From NCBI GenBank assembly GCA_025060615.1, contig JANXBS010000023.1, positions 1 through 62,713 on the forward strand: a stretch of 62,713 nt of DNA. The letters are read 5' to 3'. Numbering within the stretch: the first letter of the stretch is position 1; every line of letters starts with the position of its first letter. Below the pieces are notes generated by a model that searched no databases, had not been told where the DNA came from, and was given only the letters and a program-made list of their open reading frames with translations. Of this stretch, positions 28,306 to 36,354 are shown in pieces. The DNA is from Anaerolineae bacterium (GTDB lineage Bacteria > Chloroflexota > Anaerolineae > DUEN01). The position numbers were made by a program, and so were the translations under genes.

Positions 28306-29207
28306 CAGGCTTCTCCCCCTTCATAGTATACCCACGCCCGTGAGAGACGCAACTGAGCCAGTGTAAAGGCTAAGATGATAGCGAAAAGTAGCCAAGCTAA
28401 TGCGGAAGCGAAGCCCATGTTGAACTGCTCAAAACCCAGCCGATAGAGGTATAGAACTGTGAACAGCGTCGAATTCTGAGGGCCGCCATTGGTCAAGAGG
28501 TAAGCGCTCGTGAAGATCTGGAAGGAGCCGATGATACCCAGTACCAGGTTGAACAGAATCACCGGCGATAGCATAGGGATGGTCACCGAGCGAAACCGTT
28601 GCCACCCGTTTGCCCCGTCTATCTCAGCAGCTTCGTAGAGGGACTGGGGAATGCCCTGGAGGCCTGCCAGGAAGATCACCATGGTGTTGCCCGTTCCCCA
28701 AAGTCCCATGAGAATAAAGGAAGGCTTCGCCGTGGCTGGGTGCCAAAGCCACTGGAGTTCAGGAAGCCCTAACATTCGCAAAAGGGCATTGGCCAATCCC
28801 ACTTCAGGGTTCAAAATCCAAAACCATAGGACCGCATTGGCAACCGCTGGCATGATCGAAGGCAAATAGAAGAAAGTCCGAAACCATGCTTGGAAACGGA
28901 GCTGTTGATTCAAGAGCAACGCGGTCGTCAAGGCGACGATCAGATTCAGGGGGACGCTAAGGAAGGTATAAAAGGCTGTATTCCAGAGGGAGACGCCCAC
29001 CAATGGATTTCGGAAGAGCTGTTTGAAGTTCTCTAGGCCCACCCACACTGGAGGGCTGAACAGATCCCAGCGCATGAGCGACAGCACAATGGAAGCGATC
29101 ATGGGACCAGCAACCCAAAGGATGAAGCCGAGAAGCCATGGCGCAATAAACAGGTATCCGTCAATTGCTTCCCGGCGCATCAACTTGGATCTCGGTCGTC
29201 TGGCCAT
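28305..29207 (-). CDS. Carbohydrate ABC transporter permease, MalF-type (CUT1)
   Basis: The 300 aa protein has six membrane helices, starting with IAPWLLGFILWVAGPMIASIVLSL, and the EAA loop YEAAEIDGANGWQRFRSVTIPMLSPVI. FNLVLGIIGSFQIFTSAYLLTNGGPQNSTLFTVLYLYRLGFEQFNMGFASALAWLL-type content at the C-terminal side is typical of MalF/UgpA-like subunits. AGGAGA sits 9 bases before the ATG. It is separated from the solute-binding gene by a 433-base gap with a strong hairpin. Confidence 0.92.
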   Translation of the reverse strand: MARRPRSKLMRREAIDGYLFIAPWLLGFILWVAGPMIASIVLSLMRWDLFSPPVWVGLENFKQLFRNPLVGVSLWNTAFYTFLSVPLNLIVALTTALLLNQQLRFQAWFRTFFYLPSIMPAVANAVLWFWILNPEVGLANALLRMLGLPELQWLWHPATAKPSFILMGLWGTGNTMVIFLAGLQGIPQSLYEAAEIDGANGWQRFRSVTIPMLSPVILFNLVLGIIGSFQIFTSAYLLTNGGPQNSTLFTVLYLYRLGFEQFNMGFASALAWLLFAIILAFTLAQLRLSRAWVYYEGGEA

Positions 29208-29640
29208 CTGCTAGAATCTCCTAACACACCGTACCTTAAGCCTTACTCAAAGGCGCATATCTCTTTCCTGGCTGAATGGAGGACATGGAAGAGGAGCCCC
29301 TCTACAAAACCCATTGTTTTAGCCTCTCATCTACCTAGCTTGACCTCATCCGGAGATATGGAAAGCCAAGATAGGCAGATAAAAGGCTAAAAGAGGGTTT
29401 CCCTGGAGAGAGTGCTTCGCCCCTCCAGACCTCCCCTGGTCCTGCAGAGGCACCGGCACAGCCATCAAATATCCCTGTGAGATGTGGAAACCCCGTTCCA
29501 TCCCCGGAAAGCCCTCTCAGGCCTTTTTACCTGCGAAGCGGGGTTTGAGGATGCCTCCGGAGGGCCCAAGGAAGCAGGCGAGAGACCTGGTGGGGGGCAA
29601 GGTTGGCGGGTGATAGGCCACCCGCCAACCTTGCTCTATC
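29208..29640. other. Gap between solute-binding and permease genes
   Basis: This 433-base gap is unusually long for an ABC operon. It holds the perfect hairpin at 29597-29634, a 9-base inverted repeat TTTTAGCCT (29317-29325) and AGGCTAAAA (29384-29392), and other GC-rich short inverted repeats. No open frame with a ribosome site was found, and no known riboswitch consensus was recognised. It could serve as an mRNA-stabilising or attenuating leader for the permease genes. Confidence 0.45.
29597..29634 (-). terminator. Strong intergenic stem-loop behind the solute-binding protein gene
   Basis: GCAAGGTTGGCGGGT (29597-29611) pairs perfectly with ACCCGCCAACCTTGC (29620-29634) around an 8-base loop. 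It begins 6 bases after the stop codon of the substrate-binding gene on the minus strand. The run after it is G/C-rich without a T tract, so it is more likely a partial terminator or 3'-end stabiliser than a full intrinsic terminator. Such hairpins make binding protein more abundant than permeases. Confidence 0.7.
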
Positions 29641-31053
29641 TCACCAATTTAACCCAGCCAGCAACTCATCCACCTGACGCTTAGTATTGGCGGCTGCTGT
29701 GGAGATGTCATCACTGGCGCATGTCCAGATCGGGTCGAACTCAGTGGCGTAGATCTCCTTAATGCGCGACTGCTGAGGTGGGAACTTGAACGAGATTACC
29801 TGGCGATCGGTAAGGCCCTTGAAGGGATCGGTATGAACCATGGCGAAGTGCTCAGGCTTGCCATCGTCAGGTTCAATCACTCCTACTGCCTCCTTGAGAG
29901 ACACGCCCCACCGCTTCTGCTGACCAATGTAGGTTTGAATAGGCAGACTCGTCAGGAATTTGATGAACCGCCATCCCTCTTCTTTGTATTTGGCTTGGAC
30001 AGGGATCGCCCATCCACTGCATCCGACTACCACATACTGTCCGCCTGGGCCAGCAGGCAGGAAGGTCACGTCATAATCAAATCGCACGTTCTCCTGCTTA
30101 GCGAAGAAGGTCATGATATGGAAGCTGACTGCCATTGCCACCAGGCCGGCACGGAATGGGTCACCCTGCCCTAGCGCCTGGGCCGGGGTAGGAATGCTGT
30201 TTTCGAGGCAGCGCATCTCGTGGAACATCCGGAAATGTTCCAGGACTGGAGGATCAGTGATGAGGGTCTGTTTATAATCCTCCGTATACCAGTCGCCGCC
30301 GAAGGCTTTGACAAAGCCTCGCGCGTTTTCGGATGCGGTGGGAGTAGGTTCTATCCAAGCGAAGCCCCATTGCTTGATCTTACTGCGATCGAAATTGGGG
30401 CTACTGGCCGGGTTGCCGTTCTCGTCGCGCGTGAGCTCGAGGGCCAGCCTTCGGAAATCCTCCAGGGTCCAATTGTCTTTGGGATATTCCAAGCCGGCTT
30501 GGTCAAACATCGTCTTGTTGTAATACACTCCCCAGGCCGCGCTGTCTTTGGGGATGCCATAGGTCTTACCCTTGTTGCTAAAGGCATCGAACAGCGCGGG
30601 GATATAGTCCTCCGGTTTCACACCGTCTCGTTCCATGTAGGGGATGAGGTCGAGCAGCGCACCACGATGGGCATAATCCTGGACAATGCTCATGTGCTGA
30701 TGGATCACATCGGGGACTACACCTCCAGCTAACATCGTCGGCAGCTTCGTCATGTAGTCATTCCAAGCCTCGAAGCTGACTTTGACCTTGATGTCGGGGT
30801 TTTCCTCCTGGAACTTGTAGACGAAGTTCTCGTACATGGTTCGCTCTAGCCCGACGGCAGCTGGCGTCACCCATTCGATGGTGGTCACCTGCTTAGGCGC
30901 GGCCTGAGGAGCACCCGGCTGAGCAGCCGGCACAGCCGCGGGCACCTGACAGGCAGATGCCAAGGAAGTTAGCCCCATTAGAGCGGCACCTTTTGAAGCT
31001 AAGCTCAGCAGTTGCCTACGGGAGATCCGGCGTTGCATCATCTCAGCGCTCAT
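29641..31053 (-). CDS. ABC transporter substrate-binding lipoprotein (family 1, sugar type)
   Basis: The 470 aa protein begins with a twin-arginine-like, lipoprotein-type signal: RRISRRQLLSLASKGAALMG, then LASAC with the lipid-anchored Cys at about residue 35, followed by an Ala/Pro-rich spacer. The mature part is a family 1 extracellular solute-binding protein (LARELTRDENGNPA-like region, GVYYNKTMFDQAGLEYP, and WAIPVQAKYKEEGWRFIKFLTS). It captures the substrate, probably an oligosaccharide or sugar acid, outside the membrane for the two permeases downstream. AGGAGG lies 7 bases before the ATG. Confidence 0.92.
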   Translation of the reverse strand: MSAEMMQRRISRRQLLSLASKGAALMGLTSLASACQVPAAVPAAQPGAPQAAPKQVTTIEWVTPAAVGLERTMYENFVYKFQEENPDIKVKVSFEAWNDYMTKLPTMLAGGVVPDVIHQHMSIVQDYAHRGALLDLIPYMERDGVKPEDYIPALFDAFSNKGKTYGIPKDSAAWGVYYNKTMFDQAGLEYPKDNWTLEDFRRLALELTRDENGNPASSPNFDRSKIKQWGFAWIEPTPTASENARGFVKAFGGDWYTEDYKQTLITDPPVLEHFRMFHEMRCLENSIPTPAQALGQGDPFRAGLVAMAVSFHIMTFFAKQENVRFDYDVTFLPAGPGGQYVVVGCSGWAIPVQAKYKEEGWRFIKFLTSLPIQTYIGQQKRWGVSLKEAVGVIEPDDGKPEHFAMVHTDPFKGLTDRQVISFKFPPQQSRIKEIYATEFDPIWTCASDDISTAAANTKRQVDELLAGLNW

Positions 31054-31155
31054 AGTTGATCCTCCTACATTCTAGAGAGAAGAGATGGCGGATGGCCGAT
31101 GTGAAGGTCTTTATAAAATATGGTTCCCTGATAGGATTACCACCTCCTTTGTCGC

Positions 31156-31911
31156 TCATTTCAGGTCACGGTAGTAAGCTTCAACGGTTTCGTAGTCTAC
31201 TGTGGGGTCTGAGGGCATACCTAGGCGTTCATACAGCTTGCGTCGCCCTCGCATATCCGCCAACAAGATAGCGCGAGCATGCACAGCTACCTCTTCGGCG
31301 ATCTCCAAGGGCACCACCACAATGCCATCATCGTCACAACCCACGATGTCGCCAGGTCGCACCTGTACACCGCCACACGCGATGCGCGTTTGTACCTCGG
31401 CTACTTCAATGCGTCCTGGGATGATGGTACGACCACGGGCACGAGCGCAGACCGGAGTCCTCTGCAACGCGATTTCGGCGGTATCTCGGCAGTAACCATC
31501 GGTGATGATGCCCACGGCCCCTTCAGCGATAGCAGCTAGGCTGTTATTGGAACCCCAGAACCCCACTTCACGGGAGCCACCTGTATCCGTCACGATTACA
31601 TGTCCAGGCCGAATCAGACCATTGATGCTGATGTTTCCCACCTCCTTAAACCAGATAGCGTGAGCGTTCACGATCTCCTCAGTGGTGTTGAGACGCCACA
31701 TAGGCCGATTAGCGGGGACGCAGCGGATGGTGAGGGCTACCCCCCAGAATTTCATACCAAGCCAGAGCGGACGTACCTCGGGGGACATCAGGCCGATATC
31801 AAAGTATCCGATGCCATCCATTGCGTCGCAGACATCTACGACGCGCAGATACTTGTACAGCTTGAGAAGCTCAAAGGGATCTTCGCCGTTCGCTGGCTGA
31901 GCGGGATTCAT
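31156..31911 (-). CDS. RraA-like aldolase family protein (copy 2)
   Basis: The 251 aa protein belongs to the same RraA/HMG aldolase fold as copy 1 but is clearly divergent. It has VVDVCDAMDGIGYFDIGLM in place of the usual AxxxDA, GHVIVTDTGGSREVGFWGSNNSLAAI, ITDGYCRDTAEI (the GGxRD motif appears as DGYCRD) and GDIVGCDDDGIVVVP. It lies between the lacI-type regulator and the solute-binding protein gene. GGAGG is 9 bases upstream of the ATG. Copy 2 may use a different substrate, since loop residues around the active site are changed. Confidence 0.85.
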   Translation of the reverse strand: MNPAQPANGEDPFELLKLYKYLRVVDVCDAMDGIGYFDIGLMSPEVRPLWLGMKFWGVALTIRCVPANRPMWRLNTTEEIVNAHAIWFKEVGNISINGLIRPGHVIVTDTGGSREVGFWGSNNSLAAIAEGAVGIITDGYCRDTAEIALQRTPVCARARGRTIIPGRIEVAEVQTRIACGGVQVRPGDIVGCDDDGIVVVPLEIAEEVAVHARAILLADMRGRRKLYERLGMPSDPTVDYETVEAYYRDLK

Positions 31912-31953
31912 AGAAGCGGGCCTCCTTAGCGAAATGATAGGTTCATGAACGGA

Positions 31954-32985
31954 TCAGTTATCGTAAGCGATGCGTCGCGAGGCATCCGGACGCAGCCAGG
32001 CCTCACGCGGGATGAGCCGGTTGCGTAAGACTACCATCTGTGGCCGATTCTCTCGACGATGCTCTACCTGGTCAATGAGGAGCTCCACCGCACGCCGCCC
32101 CATCTCATGGGTTGGCTGGGCAATCAGGGTCAACGGCGGCCGATACAGACGTGCCACTTCAAACGCACCAAAGCCGGCGACGTCCACCTGATCTGGCCAA
32201 CGCAGACCTAAATCCTGCAAGGCCATCACAGCGCCTTGGGTCATTAGGTTGTTAAAGACGAAGAGCGCATCCGGTTGAGGTACACGCTGCATCAAGGTGC
32301 GAGCGGCCTCATATCCACCTGTCAGACACGCCTGCCCAGACACCTCAAAGGATGGGTCCACGGCCATGCCTGCCTCCTCAAGCGCTCGACGATAGCCGCG
32401 CAGGCGCTCCTGAGTGGTGAAGACGCCAGACAACCCTGTAATGGCGGCGATCCGGCGGCGTCCCTCTCGGATGAGATGGGTCACACACTGGTACGCTGCC
32501 TCCTCATCATCTGAGGTGATAGAGGAGCATGGCAGATGCGGTAAGCGGCGATTGATGAGCACGATAGGGAGCCCTCCCTCGATGAAACGGATCAGGTGCT
32601 TGGCCTCGCCTGGGGCCGGAGCTAGGATCACCCCGCTGACCAATTGTTGGTTCAGAATCTCCAAATAGCTCTCCTCGCGCTGGGGGTTTTCGTCCGTGTT
32701 GCAGACGATCAGGTTATACCCGCGTTGATGGGCCGCCTGTTCTGCAGCGTGGGCAACCTCGGTGAAGAAGACGTTTTCGATGGAGGACACAATGAGCCCA
32801 ATGAGGTTGTTGCGCCGACGTCGCAGGGAGCGGGCTACCTGATCAGGCCGGTAATCCAATTCCTCGATGGCCTGAAGGACCCGTCGTCGAGTCTGATCAC
32901 TGACCCTCGGATCTCCCGACAGGGTGCGGCTCACCGTTGCCACAGAAACGCCAGCCTGTCGGGCTACATCTCTGATCGTGGCCAA
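31954..32985 (-). CDS. LacI-family transcriptional regulator of the catabolic cluster
   Basis: The 343 aa protein has the LacI DNA-binding head (ATIRDVARQAGVSVATVSRT, hinge YRPDQVARSLRRRR) and the periplasmic-binding-protein-like effector core (NLIGLIVSSIENVFFTEVAHAAEQAA, and the C-terminal PTHEMGRRAVELLIDQVEH). It starts with TTG at 32985, GAGGGG being 5 bases upstream. Two LacI-type operators overlap its own promoter, so it likely represses itself and the genes behind it until the imported sugar (acid) or its derivative binds. Confidence 0.93.
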   Translation of the reverse strand: MATIRDVARQAGVSVATVSRTLSGDPRVSDQTRRRVLQAIEELDYRPDQVARSLRRRRNNLIGLIVSSIENVFFTEVAHAAEQAAHQRGYNLIVCNTDENPQREESYLEILNQQLVSGVILAPAPGEAKHLIRFIEGGLPIVLINRRLPHLPCSSITSDDEEAAYQCVTHLIREGRRRIAAITGLSGVFTTQERLRGYRRALEEAGMAVDPSFEVSGQACLTGGYEAARTLMQRVPQPDALFVFNNLMTQGAVMALQDLGLRWPDQVDVAGFGAFEVARLYRPPLTLIAQPTHEMGRRAVELLIDQVEHRRENRPQMVVLRNRLIPREAWLRPDASRRIAYDN

Positions 32986-33020
32986 TGAATCCCCTCGCTT
33001 TGCGCCGCGTCCTCAACAGA

Positions 33021-33034
33021 TGTAACCGTTTACA
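33021..33034 (-). promoter_or_regulatory. LacI-type operator, promoter-distal copy
   Basis: TGTAACCGTTTACA is a near-perfect palindrome with the central CG typical of LacI/CcpA-family operators. It lies in the 5' leader of the lacI-type gene. Its centre is 21 bases (two helical turns) from the other operator, so two dimers can sit on one DNA face. Confidence 0.8.
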
Positions 33035-33039
33035 TCACT

Positions 33040-33068
33040 ATTGTAAACGATTACATCCTTTTTGTCAA
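33040..33068 (-). promoter_or_regulatory. Promoter of the lacI-led cluster
   Basis: On the minus strand TTGACA (complement of 33063-33068), a 17-base spacer and TACAAT (complement of 33040-33045) form a strong sigma-70-type promoter. The spacer and part of the -10 are inside the first operator. Confidence 0.85.
33042..33055 (-). promoter_or_regulatory. LacI-type operator overlapping the promoter
   Basis: TGTAAACGATTACA is a palindrome with a central CG. It covers the spacer and the upstream edge of the -10 of the lacI promoter, a position that would block RNA polymerase directly. Confidence 0.82.
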
Positions 33069-33105
33069 GATCCTCATCGTCGTAATAAGTGGAAAAGGTC
33101 GGCGC

Positions 33106-33813
33106 TCAGCGAATTCGGCGGTAACGGACGTACAACTCCCGATGGGGATCGTCCGCGCTCAGCGTGAAGATGGCCGGCGGCCCCGCCGGGGTCCCGTCCT
33201 GGCTTACCAGTTGCACTTCCCAGGTCCCTCCCGGCGGCTCTTGAAACTCTACCTGCATGTTCATCAGGCGGGTATATACGCTGGGGCCGGGTCGCGTCTG
33301 GCCAGGCAGCCCACCCACTGACACCGCGTTCACCGTCAGCGGGACGCCATTGCGCGCCACGCGCAAGGAATAGCCCGGTAGCCCGAATTCTGCGAGGGAA
33401 TACACGTACAGATAAATGCGTACGCCCTCTGTCTCCGGCGATTGAGCTGGGAACTGCTCTGCACGCTCCAGTTCAAAGGTAAACGTAGGAGCAGGGGTAG
33501 GGGTAGGCGTCGCCGTGGGTACGGGAGTGGGCGTATCGGTGGGCTGCGGCGTCGGCGTAGGCGGGATGGGTGTATCTGTTGGGGTGGGGGTGGGAAGCAA
33601 GGGAGCGGCTGTGGCTATTGGCGTCGGCTGTTTGACAGCTTTCGCTACAACGGGGGTTGGCGTGAAGGTGGGGCGAAGGGCCCGCGTGGGCGTCGGGCGG
33701 GGCGCGCGCCGGAAGGCGCAGCCGGTCATAAACAACGTCACCAGCAACGTTGCCATTAGCATGAGGAAAACCAGGCGAAGGTAAAATGGCTTTTCTAATG
33801 AGCACAAGAGCAC
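33106..33813 (-). CDS. Lipoprotein with Thr-Pro-rich linker and an unassigned C-terminal domain
   Basis: From a GTG at 33813 (GGGAGG 9 bases upstream) the protein is 235 aa. It begins with a signal segment ending in the lipobox LFMTGC, then a long T/P-rich stalk (TPTPTDTPIPPTPTPQPTDTP and similar), then about 110 residues likely to be a beta-sandwich (FELERAEQFPAQSPETEGVRIYLYVYS, EFQEPPGGTWEVQLVSQDGTPAGPPAIFTLS). I do not recognise the globular part. A longer open frame back to 33906 overlaps the radical SAM gene and lacks a ribosome site. The stalk suggests display at the cell surface. It follows the radical SAM gene on the same strand. Confidence 0.7.
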   Translation of the reverse strand: MLLCSLEKPFYLRLVFLMLMATLLVTLFMTGCAFRRAPRPTPTRALRPTFTPTPVVAKAVKQPTPIATAAPLLPTPTPTDTPIPPTPTPQPTDTPTPVPTATPTPTPAPTFTFELERAEQFPAQSPETEGVRIYLYVYSLAEFGLPGYSLRVARNGVPLTVNAVSVGGLPGQTRPGPSVYTRLMNMQVEFQEPPGGTWEVQLVSQDGTPAGPPAIFTLSADDPHRELYVRYRRIR

Positions 33814-33902
33814 AGCAGCGTTCCTCCCTGCAGGCTGCCTTATGCTACCGCAGACGCAGAAAGATGGCAAGGCCGCGACCATTTTGGGGCAAGCAAGCGC
33901 TT

Positions 33903-35000
33903 TCAAACAAGTTCATCCTCTCGCCGTATCAACAGGTGTCTGTTCCCAATGTGCACGTTGGTCAAGCCGGCCGCGCGCGCGGCCGCTTCGGCCTCTTCGG
34001 CGTGCTGGACAGACGTGCACGGCAGATCGGGCATGTAGAAGTTCGGCGCAAAGGCCAGGAGAGCATACGGGATATGGGGGTTGAGGCTAGCGATGAAACG
34101 AGCGATTGCACTAACTTCGGCGGCATCTACGTAACCCGGCACTAGCAGCGTACTGGCCACCAACAGTGGCGGATCGGGGCGCTCGCCGATGCGCTGGGCA
34201 GCGCGGGCGAAGTTCTCCAGCGTGCGTCGGTTGCTCACCCCGGTTAGCGCCTGGTGCACTGTATCATTATAGGCCTTCAGATCGAATTTGAGACATCCCC
34301 CGCTGATCAGCGAGAGCTCCACCGCGCGGTCGAGCCACCTGGGATGCAAGTTGCCATTGGTTTCCCAGCAGATGCGAACCCCGCGGGCGGCCAGCAAACG
34401 GGAAGCGGCTAGGGCATGTGCCATCTGCGCGGAGGGATCGCCGCCGAAGTAGCAGACGCAGAAGGTGCGTGAGTTCGCCACATCTGCCAAGGCTTGAGCG
34501 CTCATCCCCTGTCCGCGTATGGGCGAAGCCTCGCGGAAGTGCCAGTTTTGACAAAACAGACAATTGAAGGTGCAGCTGGCGTAGAACACGGCCAAGTTGT
34601 GATAGCCGTGGGCATGATGGCCGGGGCAGACCCAGTCAGCGACGCAGTTGGTGGGCAGTGGATCGCGATACCAGTGAAGCAGGCCACGGGCAGGTGTCCC
34701 GGCGAGATGGACCAGCCGGCCGTGGCACACGGTGCGCAGGCCGCAATATCCGCGCTCTCCCTCGCCGATAAGGCACTCGTTGGCGCACAGCGTGCACTGC
34801 ACGCCGCCTTCAGTGCGCGGCGGCTCAGGGGGCAGTCCGAATTCGCGTCGCGTCTGGACGTGGGCGCGGCGAGCGACAGCAAGGGCCTCTGCCGGCCGTT
34901 GTCGCAGACAAGCGACACACACCCTCGGAAGCCTCGCAATTAGAGGCGATTTTCGCCGGCAGATGAGACAGACAGCCATCAGATCCCTATGATAGGGCAT
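33903..35000 (-). CDS. Radical SAM protein of the PflA/AmmeMemoRadiSam-like group
   Basis: The 365 aa protein has the radical SAM cluster motif CTFNCLFCQNW (Cys 143, 147 and 150) and the glycine-rich SAM site CYFGGDPSAQ. An N-terminal treble-clef-like CLICRRKSPLIARLPRVCVAC and a second cysteine patch CTLCANECLIGEGERGYCGLR precede it. The latter patch and CGLR are shared with radical SAM proteins annotated as pyruvate formate-lyase activating enzyme-like or AmmeMemoRadiSam-type, so it may activate a glycyl-radical enzyme or modify a protein; no glycyl-radical enzyme is in the window. ATG at 35000 or, with AGGGA upstream, at 34979. The promoter is not obvious. Confidence 0.8.
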   Translation of the reverse strand: MPYHRDLMAVCLICRRKSPLIARLPRVCVACLRQRPAEALAVARRAHVQTRREFGLPPEPPRTEGGVQCTLCANECLIGEGERGYCGLRTVCHGRLVHLAGTPARGLLHWYRDPLPTNCVADWVCPGHHAHGYHNLAVFYASCTFNCLFCQNWHFREASPIRGQGMSAQALADVANSRTFCVCYFGGDPSAQMAHALAASRLLAARGVRICWETNGNLHPRWLDRAVELSLISGGCLKFDLKAYNDTVHQALTGVSNRRTLENFARAAQRIGERPDPPLLVASTLLVPGYVDAAEVSAIARFIASLNPHIPYALLAFAPNFYMPDLPCTSVQHAEEAEAAARAAGLTNVHIGNRHLLIRREDELV

Positions 35001-35064
35001 CTCTTTGATATGTCAAGTTAAAAATTAGCTGCTCTTAACTTGCTCTAGACATTCGCTTATCCTA

Positions 35065-35088
35065 AGGAGTTATGCTACAATAGCTCCT
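35065..35088 (+). promoter_or_regulatory. Extended -10 promoter with overlapping imperfect palindrome, pdh operon
   Basis: TGCTACAAT (35073-35081) is an extended -10. It lies inside a 24-base interrupted palindrome with AGGAG (35065-35069) and CTCCT (35084-35088) arms, nine of twelve half-site positions being symmetrical. A repressor binding here would cover the promoter. The pdhA start follows about 132 bases later. Confidence 0.5.
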
Positions 35089-35219
35089 AACCTCGTCAAG
35101 CTAAAGGAACTTCTGTTTCCCGTCCCTTTTCATCTTCCTTGTTCCTTGCCGTCATTTCAAGGGTAAAAGGGGACAAATGGGCGAAAGTCAACAAGCTTTA
35201 GATAAGCTGGGAGGGAAGT

Positions 35220-36233
35220 GTGGCTGGCAAGATTTTATCGCAACAGGTAGCAGCGGTAAATGAGTTGTCGCCAACCGAGCTGCTCGATCTTTATCATCAA
35301 ATGGTGCTCATCCGCCGCTTTGAAGAAAAGTCGGCCGAGCTTTACACGGCTGGCTTGATCGGTGGCTTTTTGCATCTGTACATCGGAGAAGAGGCGATCG
35401 CCGTAGGCGCCTGCAAGGCTTTGGGCAAGGAAGACCACCTTCTGACCCCTTACCGAGATCACGGCTGGGCCATCGCCCGTGGCCTGGATCCCAAACGAGT
35501 AATGGCCGAGCTGCTGGGCAAAGCGACGGGCGTTAGCGGTGGCAAGGGAGGCTCTATGCACTTGGCTAGCGCCGAGCACCGCTATTGGGGTGGACACGCC
35601 ATCGTCGGTGGACATATGCCCCTGGCTACGGGCGTCGCCCTAGCAATTCAATACCTGGGTGAGGATGATGCCGTGCTGTGTGTGCTCGGAGAGGGCTCGA
35701 CCAATATTGGCTATTTCCACGAATCAATCAACCTGGCGGCCGTGTGGAAGCTGCCGGTGGTCTATCTGGTCGAGAACAACCTGTACGGCATGGGGACCGC
35801 GATCAGCCGCGTCTCGGCGGTGTCTAACGTCTTCGAGCGGGGGTGCGCATACGGCATTGCCAACAACCAGGTGAACGGCCAGGACGTCCTGGCGGTGTAT
35901 CGGGCCGTGCGTGAGGCCCTGGACCACGCCCGCCACGAGGGGCCTTACCTGCTGGAGGCGCTGACGTATCGTTACGCTGGCCACTCCATGGGCGATCCAG
36001 AACGTTACCGCCAGAAGGCGGAGATCGAGCAATGGCGCGCTCGCGATCCCATCTTGCTGTTTGAGAAGGAGCTGCAATCGAGGGGGATTGCCACTGAGGA
36101 GGAGTTTACGCAGATCCGGCAGACGGTAGAAAATGAGCTAATTGAGATTGTGCGCTTCGCTCAGGAGAGCCCCGAGCCAGATGACACGGCCCTGTGCGAG
36201 CATGTCTACGTCAACCCGATCCCGCACCAATAA
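35220..36233 (+). CDS. pdhA: Pyruvate (2-oxo acid) dehydrogenase E1 component, alpha subunit
   Basis: The 337 aa protein is a ThDP-dependent E1 alpha: RRFEEKSAELYTAGLIGGFLH, YRDHGWAIARG, GKGGSMHLAS and the ThDP/Mg motif GEGSTNIGYFHESINLAAVWKLPVVYLVENN-type region (GEG where GDG is usual). YRYAGHSMGDPERYR marks the phosphorylation-loop region. With E1 beta and E2 downstream it decarboxylates pyruvate and loads the acetyl group on lipoate. Because Aco-type acetoin dehydrogenases are very similar, pyruvate is likely but not proven. The GTG start is preceded by GGGAGGG. Confidence 0.9.
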   Translation: MAGKILSQQVAAVNELSPTELLDLYHQMVLIRRFEEKSAELYTAGLIGGFLHLYIGEEAIAVGACKALGKEDHLLTPYRDHGWAIARGLDPKRVMAELLGKATGVSGGKGGSMHLASAEHRYWGGHAIVGGHMPLATGVALAIQYLGEDDAVLCVLGEGSTNIGYFHESINLAAVWKLPVVYLVENNLYGMGTAISRVSAVSNVFERGCAYGIANNQVNGQDVLAVYRAVREALDHARHEGPYLLEALTYRYAGHSMGDPERYRQKAEIEQWRARDPILLFEKELQSRGIATEEEFTQIRQTVENELIEIVRFAQESPEPDDTALCEHVYVNPIPHQ

Positions 36234-36354
36234 AGTGCCCTGGGGAGATAATCTCCCTTCGGCTTCTTCGCTCGATTAGGAGGGCCTTTGCATCGATGCA
36301 TGGCCCTCGGTAAAAGCTGGATGCAAAGGATAAAGGATAAGGAGGTGACGATCA
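36234..36354 (+). repeat. Two hairpins between pdhA and pdhB
   Basis: The first is a near-perfect 7-base stem GGGAGAT (36243-36249) with ATCTCCC (36251-36257). The second has GAGGGCC (36280-36286) and GGCCCTC (36302-36308) arms around GCATCGATGC. Neither is followed by a T run, so they probably tune mRNA stability or translation and do not terminate. The pdhB ribosome site AAGGAGGTGA follows at about 36340. Confidence 0.5.

Noticed and set aside
31941-31950. GTTCATGAAC palindrome between the lacI-type gene and the second RraA gene
   Set aside because: Too short (10 bases) to be distinguished from chance, and unlike the two LacI-type operators upstream.
33442-33784. G-rich + strand frames opposite the T/P-rich linker of the lipoprotein (considered as a tandem repeat or CRISPR-like array)
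   Set aside because: The repeats are irregular, short and in a coding phase giving Thr-Pro; no spacers or constant repeat unit.
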